Shown piece after piece: positions 1-10,444 of a stretch of 64,000 bases of DNA; the first letter of the stretch is position 1, and each line of letters begins with the position of its first letter. The notes below the pieces were generated by a model that saw only the letters and a program-made list of their open reading frames with translations, did not search any database and was not told where the DNA came from. The position numbers and the translations under genes were made by a program. This DNA comes from CBDDFV01 sp965227335 (GTDB lineage Bacteria > Planctomycetota > Phycisphaerae > Phycisphaerales > SM1A02). The DNA lies in NCBI GenBank assembly GCA_965227335.1, contig CBDDFV010000001.1:1240001-1304000 (forward strand), given 5' to 3'.

Positions 1-1058
1 TCGTGGCGGAGAAAGGCGGGCGGGTGGCCGGCGTTGGACCAACGGAGGATCCCCGCCTGCGGGTCGAGCGACGCCGCGAATCCGGTCACGAAGATGTTGT
101 GTCGACGCAGGGTGAGGTCGACATATCGATTGAGCGAGCGCAGCACGGTGCGGGGGGAGGCGTCCGGCGTCTCGCCGCGAATCCGCTCGATCTCACCGTA
201 GAGTCGGTTGACGGTCAGGGCGGCGGGCAGTCCGTGTCCGGTCACGTCGAGCAGCACCACGTGCGCGATGCCGTCTTCGGAGCGATGGAAGTGGACATAG
301 TCGCCGCCGAGTTCGAGCATCGGTTCGTAGACATACCGGAACCGCACCTCTTCGTTCTCGAAGCGCTGCGGGAACATCGTCTCGTGGATCATCCGGGCGC
401 GCCCGTAGTCGCGCCGCATCGAGGCGAACTGTTTCGTCATCATCGCATTGCGGAAGCGTTTCGAGTGCCGGGCGATCCGCCAGCCGCACAGCAGCAGACC
501 GGGCGCCACCACGAGCGGACCGAGGAATGCGACCGTCAGCACCCGCTCCCCCAGCGGCACATCGGGACGGGCCAGGAGCACCCACACCGCCCAGACCGTC
601 AGCATCGGCCACATCGGACGCATCGATTCGCGCGGCGTCCACGGGAGGAACAGGCTTGTCAGCAGGTGCCACACCAGCAGATAGAACAGGACGTACGAGT
701 CGTTCTCGGGGGAAAAGGAGAACGCGGTGATCTCGCGCGTCAGATCGATCATGCCCAGGATGAGCACCATCCGCGACGCCGCCGCGATCAACTCGTGACG
801 GGAATCCCGACGCCGCCGGTTCGCCTGCAGATTCGTCAGGATCACGGTGAACGTGAACGTCGCCGCCACCGCGTCGATGATCAGACCCGTGCGGTCGATG
901 GCGCCGGTCGCGGCGGACAGCGCGATCAGCAGCGCGGCGGCGACCGCCACCCCCAGCAACGTGAGGCACAGCAGCCGGAACCGACGCCGCAGCCACTCCG
1001 TCAACTCCTCCCGATACTCGTAGTGAAAAGCGCGATCGGCGACCAGGGCGTCCTTCAC
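1..1058 (-). CDS. Membrane-bound SpoIIE-type PP2C phosphatase (C-terminus outside window)
   Basis: The minus-strand frame starts at a GTG that overlaps the stop of the upstream phosphatase gene (GTGA), so the two are translationally coupled. About 352 residues are visible and the frame leaves the window open. The first ~190 residues hold about six hydrophobic segments; these are followed by a cytosolic linker and a PP2C/SpoIIE serine phosphatase domain with the signatures ELGGDYVHF, LLDVTGHGLPAALTVNRL and SNAGHPPAFL, which carry the metal-binding aspartates and the G-H-x-x-A motif. Such phosphatases dephosphorylate STAS-domain anti-sigma antagonists or related switch proteins; a STAS protein lies at about 34.5 kb, but no link is shown. 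It is a paralogue of the next gene (same architecture, same motifs). The target is unknown. Confidence 0.85.
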   Translation of the reverse strand, partial: MKDALVADRAFHYEYREELTEWLRRRFRLLCLTLLGVAVAAALLIALSAATGAIDRTGLIIDAVAATFTFTVILTNLQANRRRRDSRHELIAAASRMVLILGMIDLTREITAFSFSPENDSYVLFYLLVWHLLTSLFLPWTPRESMRPMWPMLTVWAVWVLLARPDVPLGERVLTVAFLGPLVVAPGLLLCGWRIARHSKRFRNAMMTKQFASMRRDYGRARMIHETMFPQRFENEEVRFRYVYEPMLELGGDYVHFHRSEDGIAHVVLLDVTGHGLPAALTVNRLYGEIERIRGETPDASPRTVLRSLNRYVDLTLRRHNIFVTGFAASLDPQAGILRWSNAGHPPAFLRH

Positions 1059-2539
1059 CGGCTCGCCCTCGCGGGCGTGGCGGCGGATGCGATCGGATCC
1101 GGCGCGTCGATCCGCAGGCCGTTCAGACACAACGCCGCGATCAGCACATCGTCATCCGCGCAGCCCTCGTGGTGCTTGGCCACCGCGGTCGAGATGAATC
1201 GCGTCCAGTCGCGGGGCGGCGGATGGAAGCACGCCGTGGCCCGCAGCGTCTTCAGTCCGAACTGCCGGCCGTCCTGGTTGCGGGCCTCGAACGCGCCGTC
1301 GGTGTACGCGATCGCGACGTCGCCGGGACTCATGAGCACCGAGGTCTGCTCGGGTTCGAAGTCGCGGGGCGAGAGCGCGCCGAGCAGCACGGTGGTGGCG
1401 ATGAGATCCTCCACCTCGCCCGACGCACGACGCAGCAGCACCGGCGGATGGCCGGCGTTGCACCAGAGCAGGCGACCCGTGTGCGGATCGAGGCTCAGGC
1501 ACGCGCCGGTGGCGTAGAGATCATGCTTCGCCATCGTGAGAAAGATGTAGCGATTGAGCAGCTCCATGACTTCGCACGGTTCGGCGTCGGGGGCTTCCGC
1601 CCAGATTCGTTCGAGTTCGCCGAAGAGACGATTGACGGTCAGCGCCGCCGCGAGCCCGTGTCCCGCCACGTCCAGCAGCGTCATTGATACGCGGTGGGTG
1701 GTCGGGGAGAAGTGGAAGTGGACGTAGTCGCCGCCCATCTCGGCGATGGGATTGTAGATGTACTGGAACGTCACGTACCCGTCGTCGTGCGTGTCGGGGA
1801 ACATCGCATCGTGCACGATGCGGGCGCGGGTGATGTTGTCCCGGGTGGTCTCGACCTGGCGGCCGAGCATCTCGAAGTCGAAGCGTTCGCGGAGCCGCTG
1901 GTAGCGGAGGAACGCGATCAGGGCGCCGGGCGCGAGCAGCACCGGACTGAGGATCACGATCACCGCCCGCGTCGTGATGTCGAACGGGGAGGACTCGAGA
2001 ATCAGGATGGCGAAGTCGAAGCCGAGCAGCAGCCAGACGCCGGAGCGGAGGGCGTCCTTGGGCGACCACGGCACCGTCGCCGCCGCCGCCGCGTGCAACA
2101 CCAGCACGTCCAGCCCGCCCCAGAGGAAGTACAACCCGTACGCAGCGGCGGCCTCCGCTCCGTCCGGGGCGTTCGTGAGCACGTCGCGCTGCACGAACGC
2201 GCGACTCGCCAGCAGCAGCCCGCCGATCATCGTGATCATCAGGACGATCGCCGAACAGATCGACTCCCGCGTCCGGAGTCGGCGACGCCGGCGAACGAGG
2301 TAGTACCCGATCACGAGGATCCCCGTGATGAACGCGAGCAGACGGATCGCCGGAGAGCCGTCGTCGGTCAGGGGTTCGAGGGCGTTGAGATCGGTCAGGA
2401 TGAAGCCGAGCAACTGCACGATGCCGAGCGCGGCGAGGATGACGCACAGCCGGCCGAACCCCATTCGATAGCCCAGTTCGACGGCCTGTTCGAACTCGCG
2501 GCTGGTCTGGGCGTGGTCGACCGAGTCGTTGGCTTGCAT
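1055..2539 (-). CDS. Membrane-bound SpoIIE-type PP2C phosphatase
   Basis: The chosen start, MQANDSVDHAQ, follows a GAGAG ribosome site; the frame stays open about 64 codons further upstream, but that part would run through the fusA terminator hairpin, so the longer form is unlikely. The protein is about 494 residues: roughly seven hydrophobic segments in the first ~210 residues, then a SpoIIE/PP2C domain with EMGGDYVHFHF, LLDVAGHGLAAALTVNRLF, CNAGHPPVLL and AIAYTDGAFEARN (late metal-binding Asp). It probably dephosphorylates a Ser/Thr-phosphorylated regulator in response to a membrane signal. It overlaps the downstream paralogue by four bases. The two proteins share domain order but differ in the membrane half, which suggests duplication followed by divergence of the sensing part. 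Confidence 0.85.
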   Translation of the reverse strand: MQANDSVDHAQTSREFEQAVELGYRMGFGRLCVILAALGIVQLLGFILTDLNALEPLTDDGSPAIRLLAFITGILVIGYYLVRRRRRLRTRESICSAIVLMITMIGGLLLASRAFVQRDVLTNAPDGAEAAAAYGLYFLWGGLDVLVLHAAAAATVPWSPKDALRSGVWLLLGFDFAILILESSPFDITTRAVIVILSPVLLAPGALIAFLRYQRLRERFDFEMLGRQVETTRDNITRARIVHDAMFPDTHDDGYVTFQYIYNPIAEMGGDYVHFHFSPTTHRVSMTLLDVAGHGLAAALTVNRLFGELERIWAEAPDAEPCEVMELLNRYIFLTMAKHDLYATGACLSLDPHTGRLLWCNAGHPPVLLRRASGEVEDLIATTVLLGALSPRDFEPEQTSVLMSPGDVAIAYTDGAFEARNQDGRQFGLKTLRATACFHPPPRDWTRFISTAVAKHHEGCADDDVLIAALCLNGLRIDAPDPIASAATPARASR

Positions 2540-2634
2540 CGTCTCTCGCCGGGCGTGTCGGGGTCCGTCCGACGCGTTCCGCTCTCCGTACGGCTTCGAG
2601 GGGTGCGTGTTCGTCCCTGAAGCCCCCATGATAA

Positions 2635-2663
2635 CAGCGGGACGGGGCGTTCCCGTCCCGCTG
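2635..2663 (-). terminator. Hairpin terminator after fusA
   Basis: A perfect 12-bp inverted repeat (CAGCGGGACGGG / CCCGTCCCGCTG) with a 5-nt loop lies about 80 bases past the fusA stop on the minus strand. The following TTATCAT is only a weak U tract. It separates fusA from the phosphatase pair. Confidence 0.75.
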
Positions 2664-2740
2664 ATGTTGTTGGGGACTCCGGCGACGGAATCACGCGTCT
2701 GACGCGTCCCGTCGCCCTGCTTCGCCGACACGTAGCCGGA

Positions 2741-4855
<2,115 letters not shown>

Positions 4856-5584
4856 GTCGTCGTCTCTTTTTTCTCTGGTCGGCCGTGTCCGGCCAAGCTG
4901 GTGGGTTGCCGTCAGTCGTGGTCGTTCGTCGGTCCGGCGGGCCCTGCGCCCGCACGGGAGAAAGTCCGATGTCCGCGGCCGTCGGTCCGGGCTCTTCGAA
5001 CCGTCGACCTCATGATGTTCGGTCGCCTTCGACGCATCACACGTCGAACGCTTCACGACTCGGAAAGGCGGATCCCGGGACGTGCTTACGATCGCACGAC
5101 CCATCAGCGCCTTCGCCGGTCTGAGTTCTTCCAGGTGTCCCGGGTCGGTTCGTTCGCGTTGGCGAACCGCATGCCGACCTGCTTCGGGAAAACCCGGCGC
5201 CAGTCCATCGCCCGTCTTGCGGGCCGGACGCGCCGGGAACGCAAGCGGGCCTCAGTCGTCTTCGTCAAGCAACGGTCAGTCTCCTTCCGTTGCCGTCGGT
5301 CCCGAGGCCGAAACCGACGATTGACCCCGTTCCGCCACGCCTCCATCAGCCTCGCGGTTCGGGAAATGATGTCCTGCCCGCGCCCCCCGCGTGTGAGGAG
5401 CCCGTGCAGAATTCATGAGAATAGGAATCGGACATCCGAATGTCAATGATGATCTGGCCCATCGAGGCTTCCTGAACCCCCGATAAAGTCGCCGTCCCAC
5501 GCGATTTCAGACCCCTCCCGCTCAAGTCCGCCGTCCCGGGTGGACGACATCAGCCATGATCACGGACGATCATGGAGATCCCTG
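4856..5584. other. 729-base divergent intergenic region between fusA and the Nudix gene
   Basis: It contains a minus-strand promoter at 5418-5446 and therefore an inferred ~555-base leader ahead of fusA. A minus-strand arginine-rich frame of 80 codons (5104-5346) begins shortly after the predicted transcription start behind a weak GAGG site; I do not recognise it and its composition is poor, so it is not called. No rRNA, tRNA or known riboswitch pattern was recognised here. Confidence 0.5.
5418..5446 (-). promoter_or_regulatory. Sigma-70-type promoter reading toward fusA, with embedded palindrome
   Basis: On the minus strand TTGACA (5441-5446) is separated by exactly 17 bases from TATTCT (5418-5423), a near-consensus housekeeping promoter. 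The spacer and -35 also contain the inverted repeat GACATCCGAATGTC (5431-5444), placed as a repressor site would be. Transcription would start near 5411. Confidence 0.6.
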
Positions 5585-6070
5585 ATGACGATGCAGCCCG
5601 CCGGACCGGATGTCGCCGCCCGCCCCCGCACCACCCCGCGTCCTCCCGCCCCGCAGCTCGTGCAGAGCGGCGTCATCCCCTTCCGACGCCAGGCCGACCA
5701 CCTCCAGATCCTGCTCATCACGAATCGGTCGGGATCGATCTGGCTCACCCCCAAGGGACACCTCGAGCCCGGCCTGACCCCCTGGCGTTCCGCCGCCCGA
5801 GAGGCGTGGGAGGAAGCCGGCGTGGTCGGTCGGATCGGCCGCGATCGCCTCGCGGCCTACACCTACGCCAAGCAGGGGGTCCGCCGACGCGTCGACCTCT
5901 ACCCCCTCGAGGTCGCCGTCGCCGCCGAAACATGGCCGGAGATGATCGATCGCGATCGCCGCTGGGCCGCGCTCGACGCCGCCGTCGAACTCGTCGCCTT
6001 CCCCGGACTCGCCCGCTGCCTCCGCGAGTTCGCGGACTGGGTCGACGACGCCGCCACCTGCGCCGCCTGA
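5585..6070 (+). CDS. Nudix hydrolase
   Basis: This 161-residue protein has a Nudix box at KGHLEPG followed by REAWEEAGV, which gives the R-E-x-x-E-E-x-G-V core that binds the catalytic divalent metal. The first glutamate of the classical box (G-x5-E) is leucine here, as in some divergent Nudix groups. The flanking LITNRSGSIWLTPKGH resembles diphosphoinositol polyphosphate- and Ap4A-type Nudix enzymes, but the substrate cannot be read from sequence. The ATG at 5585 has a GGAG site 7 bases upstream and is preferred to the GTG at 5540 in the same frame. The gene converges on the photolyase operon with only 23 bases between stops. Confidence 0.85.
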   Translation: MTMQPAGPDVAARPRTTPRPPAPQLVQSGVIPFRRQADHLQILLITNRSGSIWLTPKGHLEPGLTPWRSAAREAWEEAGVVGRIGRDRLAAYTYAKQGVRRRVDLYPLEVAVAAETWPEMIDRDRRWAALDAAVELVAFPGLARCLREFADWVDDAATCAA

Positions 6071-6093
6071 CGTCGCCCCCACGTCAGACGGAT

Positions 6094-8556
6094 TCAGCCG
6101 AATAGCGACGCCGTCGTCGGCGCGGCCGTGCGCACGTCCCAACCCATGACACGCCCCGCCGCCGCCGCCCCCGAAAGATACGCCGCCTCCACGTTCGCCC
6201 CCCGCACCCAGTCGCCCGCCGCCGCCAGCCGGCGATCGCCATCCCCTAGACACGAAACCCCAAGCGGCGTCAACGCATGCGAATACCGCCAGCGGTGCGC
6301 CGTCCCCTCCGTCGGCGCTATGTCGCCCAGCACGTCCCGCGCCGAGGACCACAACGCCGCCCACGCCTCGTCCTGACTCATCTCCACGTTCGCATGCGAC
6401 CACGTCGAGGTCGCGTGCACCACCCACGACTCCGGCGCGGCGTCCCGCCCCGGCTTCGACGCATTCCGCACGATCTTGTGCAGCATGCCCGACGGCTCCT
6501 CGAAACGAACGAGATCGAACGGCAGATCATCCCGGGCCGAATCAAACGCCAGCAGCAACGCCCAGCACGGCGCCGTCTCCACCGAGGCCGCCTCCGCGAC
6601 CAGTTCCGGCGCGGCGTCGCCAAGCAACGCCCGCATCTGCGGCGCGGGAACCGTCGACACCAAGGCATCGAAGCCGTCGAACGCGTCCTCGGAGACATCC
6701 GCGAGACGCCACGCGTCGTCGGCGAACGCCGCCTCGACGATCCGGACGCCGTACCGCACGTCGAGATCCGTCGCCAGGTGCTTCGCGATCGCGTTCATGC
6801 CCGGCGTCCCGACCCACCAGGTGTCCTCGCCGTCGGTCGTTCCGCCGTCCGCCGCGATCGTTCGCACACGCGGCGTCCACGGCGCGACGACGTCGCACGC
6901 CGCCCACTTCTCGACCGCCGCGATGAATCGCCGATCCCGCGCCCGGAACGCCACCGCGCCGTGATCCCAGCGGACGGTCTGGTCGTCGATGTCGGTTCGT
7001 CGGGTGCTCGTTCGTCCCCCCGGGCCGCGCCCCTTGTCGAAGACGACGACCTCGTATCCCTGGTCGTGGAGCGCGCGGGCGCACGTCAGTCCGGCGACGC
7101 CCGCCCCGAGCACCGCGATGCGCCGTTGCTGGTCGTCCGGTCGGCGGGTTCGTTGCGTTTCGAACGCGTCCAGATCGAGCCGGGCCGCGTGATCATCCGT
7201 CGACCGCGGCCGCACGCCGCCGATGACGGACTGCTCGGGCTCGAACGCGCGATCGAACAGACCCAGGCACCAGAGCAATCCGCCGTAGCTGTTGGGATCG
7301 CTGCCATCGAGCGCGAACCGGTGGTTGAGATCGAGCAGCGTCTGCAACGCCGCGTCGGGCGACTCCGTCCAGTGTGCGATCGCCTTCCCCCACGTCATCC
7401 GCACGTTGTTATGCAGTTCACCGTGGATCAGCAATGACCGTTGACACGCGTCCCACAGGCGGTCGCCCGTCCGTCCGCGTTCGAGCATTTCGCGGGGAAT
7501 GATGCGGGGCCGCGGATCGTCCGCGTGCGCACGCAGCGTCTTTGACGCCCAGCCCGGCAGGCCGTCGATCGACTCCAGCGTGTCGTACCGCTGGAAGCAG
7601 TGATTCCACGCGAGTTCGCGCCAGACGAGGAGTTCGTCGAGAAACTTCTCCGCCCCGCCCGTGTCCCGCTGGGCGGCTTCGCGTGCGATCCGGGTCGCGG
7701 CGATGTGGCCGTGATGCAGATACGGACTCAGACGACTGACCGCGTTCACCTTCGACGCGTCGTTACGGTCGCGGTGGTAGCGATTCAGACCGTCGCGTCG
7801 GAACTCGTCCCACCGCGCCTGGGCGGCGACGGCCCCGCCGGTCAGGGTGGGGGAGGGCGCGATCGTGTGATCGATCTCGCAGCCGGCGACCAGATCCGGG
7901 ATCGACGTGCTCCAGTCAACGGGGTCGAAGCCGACGTCGCCCGCAAAGGGCCGTCCGCCCGACGCTGCGCTCGAGGACGCGCGACGCAGGTGCTCGTCCC
8001 AGCGATCCTCGACCGCCTTGCGGAAGGCGAACGCGCGGCTGTAATGCTTCGCCAGCGTCGGCATCGGCACGACGCAGTGGGCGTCGACGCTCCACACCGG
8101 ACGCGTCGTTCGCGCGACGAGCCGCTTCGTCCACGTCGGGAAGGGCGGCGCCGGGAACATCTCCACCAGCGTCAGCGCCGACCGATCGATCAGGTCCGGC
8201 AGGGGAGAGGGGTCCGCCGGGTCGCGCGGCAGCGAATAGACCAGCCGCACGCCGCGGGCCGCGAGGTCCGTCGTCGCGTCGCGGGCGCCTTCGAGAATGA
8301 ACGTCAGCTGCCGGTCATTGTTGTACGGCGACTGCCCGTGGAACCCCATCGACGCAAGCACCGGCTTGTCGAGCGCGGCGCCGAGGTGCACCGCGGCGTC
8401 GATGATCGGGTTCTCGTCCGCCCGCACCGCATGGTGCAGCCAGACAAGGATGAACTCGCCCGCATCGTCCCGCGGGGCGTCCTGCAGCACGATCACCCGC
8501 TCATCCAGCCCCCCGGGCAGGGCGGACGTCAGCGTCTGGAACGTCGATTCGCTCAT
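6094..8556 (-). CDS. Class II photolyase fused to a renalase-like FAD oxidoreductase
   Basis: An 820-residue two-domain protein. Residues 1 to ~460 match class II DNA photolyase, the light-driven CPD repair enzyme: an N-terminal antenna-type domain, then LLIHGELHNNVRMTWGKAI and FALDGSDPNSYGGLLWCLG, the FAD-domain signatures of the class. From about residue 477 a second flavin domain begins with RRIAVLGAGVAGLTCARAL, a dinucleotide-binding G-x-G-x-x-G, followed by DKGRGPGGRTSTRR, typical of the COG3380/renalase-like family. It is last in the operon; its ATG overlaps the upstream stop by one base (TGATG). In proteobacterial photodamage regulons these two functions are normally separate neighbouring genes. 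The fusion is read directly; flavin use by the second half is inferred from the fold. Confidence 0.9.
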   Translation of the reverse strand: MSESTFQTLTSALPGGLDERVIVLQDAPRDDAGEFILVWLHHAVRADENPIIDAAVHLGAALDKPVLASMGFHGQSPYNNDRQLTFILEGARDATTDLAARGVRLVYSLPRDPADPSPLPDLIDRSALTLVEMFPAPPFPTWTKRLVARTTRPVWSVDAHCVVPMPTLAKHYSRAFAFRKAVEDRWDEHLRRASSSAASGGRPFAGDVGFDPVDWSTSIPDLVAGCEIDHTIAPSPTLTGGAVAAQARWDEFRRDGLNRYHRDRNDASKVNAVSRLSPYLHHGHIAATRIAREAAQRDTGGAEKFLDELLVWRELAWNHCFQRYDTLESIDGLPGWASKTLRAHADDPRPRIIPREMLERGRTGDRLWDACQRSLLIHGELHNNVRMTWGKAIAHWTESPDAALQTLLDLNHRFALDGSDPNSYGGLLWCLGLFDRAFEPEQSVIGGVRPRSTDDHAARLDLDAFETQRTRRPDDQQRRIAVLGAGVAGLTCARALHDQGYEVVVFDKGRGPGGRTSTRRTDIDDQTVRWDHGAVAFRARDRRFIAAVEKWAACDVVAPWTPRVRTIAADGGTTDGEDTWWVGTPGMNAIAKHLATDLDVRYGVRIVEAAFADDAWRLADVSEDAFDGFDALVSTVPAPQMRALLGDAAPELVAEAASVETAPCWALLLAFDSARDDLPFDLVRFEEPSGMLHKIVRNASKPGRDAAPESWVVHATSTWSHANVEMSQDEAWAALWSSARDVLGDIAPTEGTAHRWRYSHALTPLGVSCLGDGDRRLAAAGDWVRGANVEAAYLSGAAAAGRVMGWDVRTAAPTTASLFG

Positions 8557-9638
8557 CACACCGACGCGAGCGCGGGGGAGGTTGCGGGACGCGCGGCGGC
8601 CGCGGCTGGCGCGAGGCGATAGTGACCCACGAGCCATTCGCGTCCGTCGTCGTACCCGAAGCATTCTGCGCACGCCATGAAGAACACCCGCCACCGCTGC
8701 ACCATCACGCGGGCGTGCGCGGGTCCGTGCGTCTCCGCGAGAATCGCCTCCGCTTCCGCCCGGTTCGCATCGAGGTTGCGGAGCCACGCCTCCGCCGTCT
8801 TCTGGTAGTGGACGCCCTCCCACGCCCAGGACTCATCCAGCGTCATGTGATCGGGAAACGACCTGAAGATGTCGAAGTTCGGCATCACGCCGCCGGTGAA
8901 GAAGTGCTCCGCCATCCAGTCCGCGGCCCCGGCGGACTCGAACGGGTACGCGTGGGTGCGGTGACAGAAGATGTGCACGAAGAGCTTTCCGTCCGGCCGC
9001 AGCCAGCTCGCGACGCGACGCAGCAGCTCTTCGTAGTTCCGCATGTGCTCGAACATCTCGATCGAGACGATCCGGTCGAAGTGTCCCTCGGGATCGAACT
9101 CGTTCATGTCGGCGGTGATGACGGCGACGTTCGTGAAGCCGCGCTGGCGACACTGCGCCTCGATGAACTCGCGTTGCGGGGCGGAGTTCGAGACTGCGGT
9201 GATCGAGGCGTTCGGATACTTCTCCGCCATCCACAGCGTCAGCGAGCCCCAGCCGCACCCGAGTTCCAGAATGTCCTGCCCGTCCTCCAGCTCCGCCCGG
9301 GCGCAGCTCGCGGTGAGCGCGGCGTCCTCGGCGGCGGCGAGCGTGCTCACCCCGTGCGGCCACCAGCAGGCGCTGTACTTGCGACGCGGACCGAGCACGA
9401 GATCAAAGAACGCCGGCGGCTCCTCGTAATGCTGCTCGTTCGCCTTCTCCGGCACCGGCGCCACGGGGCCGCTCCGCATTCGATCGAAGAAGCGGTCGCC
9501 CGTCGCCTCCCGCCGACGCTCCTGCGTGAGCCGACGCCGACAGAGGCGGCGGATGCCGCTCCGGATGACCGCGTCGGGCAGAAGGCCGCGATCCATCAGG
9601 CCGTATCCGAAACGAAGCAGAAGATCACGGGTGCTCAT
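8556..9638 (-). CDS. SAM-dependent methyltransferase, Cfa-like (short form)
   Basis: This 360-residue protein belongs to the cyclopropane-fatty-acid synthase-like methyltransferases. The SAM-binding motif ILELGCGWGSLTLWMAEKYP is clear, followed by VSIEMFEHMRNYEELLRRV and VHIFCHRTHAYPFE. It lacks the longer N-terminal region of the true Cfa encoded two genes upstream and resembles the second methyltransferase found in ECF-controlled lipid clusters, where such enzymes methylate unsaturated acyl chains of phospholipids. By analogy it may add a methyl branch (as in furan fatty-acid formation), but the reaction is not proven by sequence. It overlaps both neighbours (ATGA with the upstream gene, TGATG with the photolyase). 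Confidence 0.85.
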   Translation of the reverse strand: MSTRDLLLRFGYGLMDRGLLPDAVIRSGIRRLCRRRLTQERRREATGDRFFDRMRSGPVAPVPEKANEQHYEEPPAFFDLVLGPRRKYSACWWPHGVSTLAAAEDAALTASCARAELEDGQDILELGCGWGSLTLWMAEKYPNASITAVSNSAPQREFIEAQCRQRGFTNVAVITADMNEFDPEGHFDRIVSIEMFEHMRNYEELLRRVASWLRPDGKLFVHIFCHRTHAYPFESAGAADWMAEHFFTGGVMPNFDIFRSFPDHMTLDESWAWEGVHYQKTAEAWLRNLDANRAEAEAILAETHGPAHARVMVQRWRVFFMACAECFGYDDGREWLVGHYRLAPAAAAARPATSPALASV

Positions 9639-10444
9639 GACGACGCCTCCGACGAGGGAGTGTGGTCCGACTTCGGCGGACCGGGAAAGAAGGCATTCAC
9701 TTCACGCTGGTATTCGCGGTAGGCGTCCCCCTTGGATTCGACGAGCCGCTTCTCCGTGATCGGAACGCCGGTGACCTTGAGGAGGAAGAACAGCATGACC
9801 GCGGGCCCGAACAGCGTCAGCCAGCCCCACGTCCACGTCACGCCGATCGCCACGTACGCCCACCAGTGAATCCACTCGAAGAAGTAGTTCGGGTGACGCG
9901 AGTACTTCCACAGACCCCGACGACAGACCTTGCCGCCGCCCTCGCTCTTCTTGAAAGCGGCGAGCTGGCGGTCGGCCACGCCCTCGCCGATCACCGCCGT
10001 CAGCCAGATCGCAATCCCGAGGTAGTCCGTCCACACCAGCCCGGGCGTCGGGTCGAGCGCGGCGACGAACATGGGGGCCGCGAAGATCACCGACCACGCC
10101 GCCTGAATCTGGAAGAACCAGAACATCCGCGACTGGAACGAATCGCCCCAGCGATCGCGCAACCGTCGGTACCGGCCGTCCTCGGTTTCGGAGAACACGC
10201 GCTTGAAGAGGTAGACGCCGAGACGGGCGCTCCAGACGCCGGCGAGAACGCCGATCAGCGTCCGCCGTGCAGGATCCCCGCCTTCCGCCCCCCAGGCGAA
10301 CCAGATCGCGAGCACGCCGACGCCGAATGTCCAGGCGATGTCGACGATGCCGGCGTTGTGCGTGCGACGCTGGATCATCCACAGCGCCGCCATGACGACC
10401 GCCATCGCCGCCCAGCCGATCAGGATAAGAATGAGAATGTCCAT
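9635..10444 (-). CDS. DUF1295 membrane protein (steroid 5-alpha-reductase-like fold)
   Basis: The protein is 269 residues with about seven hydrophobic segments, beginning MDILILILIGWAAMA. The C-terminal half carries LWKYSRHPNYFFEWIHWWAYVAIG and EKRLVESKGDAYREYQREVNAF, hallmark features of the DUF1295/ICMT-like reductase fold, in which the R-H-P-N-Y segment lies near an NADPH or substrate site. Members commonly sit beside cyclopropane-fatty-acid synthase genes, and a role in acyl-chain reduction or remodelling is suspected but not demonstrated. The ATG overlaps the upstream cfa stop by one base, and its own stop overlaps the next start by four, so it is translationally coupled on both sides. 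Confidence 0.85.
   Translation of the reverse strand: MDILILILIGWAAMAVVMAALWMIQRRTHNAGIVDIAWTFGVGVLAIWFAWGAEGGDPARRTLIGVLAGVWSARLGVYLFKRVFSETEDGRYRRLRDRWGDSFQSRMFWFFQIQAAWSVIFAAPMFVAALDPTPGLVWTDYLGIAIWLTAVIGEGVADRQLAAFKKSEGGGKVCRRGLWKYSRHPNYFFEWIHWWAYVAIGVTWTWGWLTLFGPAVMLFFLLKVTGVPITEKRLVESKGDAYREYQREVNAFFPGPPKSDHTPSSEASS

Noticed and set aside
5104..5346. 80-codon Arg-rich minus-strand frame in the fusA leader
   Set aside because: Weak ribosome site, poor composition and no recognisable homology; kept only as a note in the leader description.
5585..6070. Nudix box missing its first Glu
   Set aside because: Divergent Nudix groups tolerate this position; the metal-binding R-E-x-x-E-E core is intact, so inactivity is not inferred.
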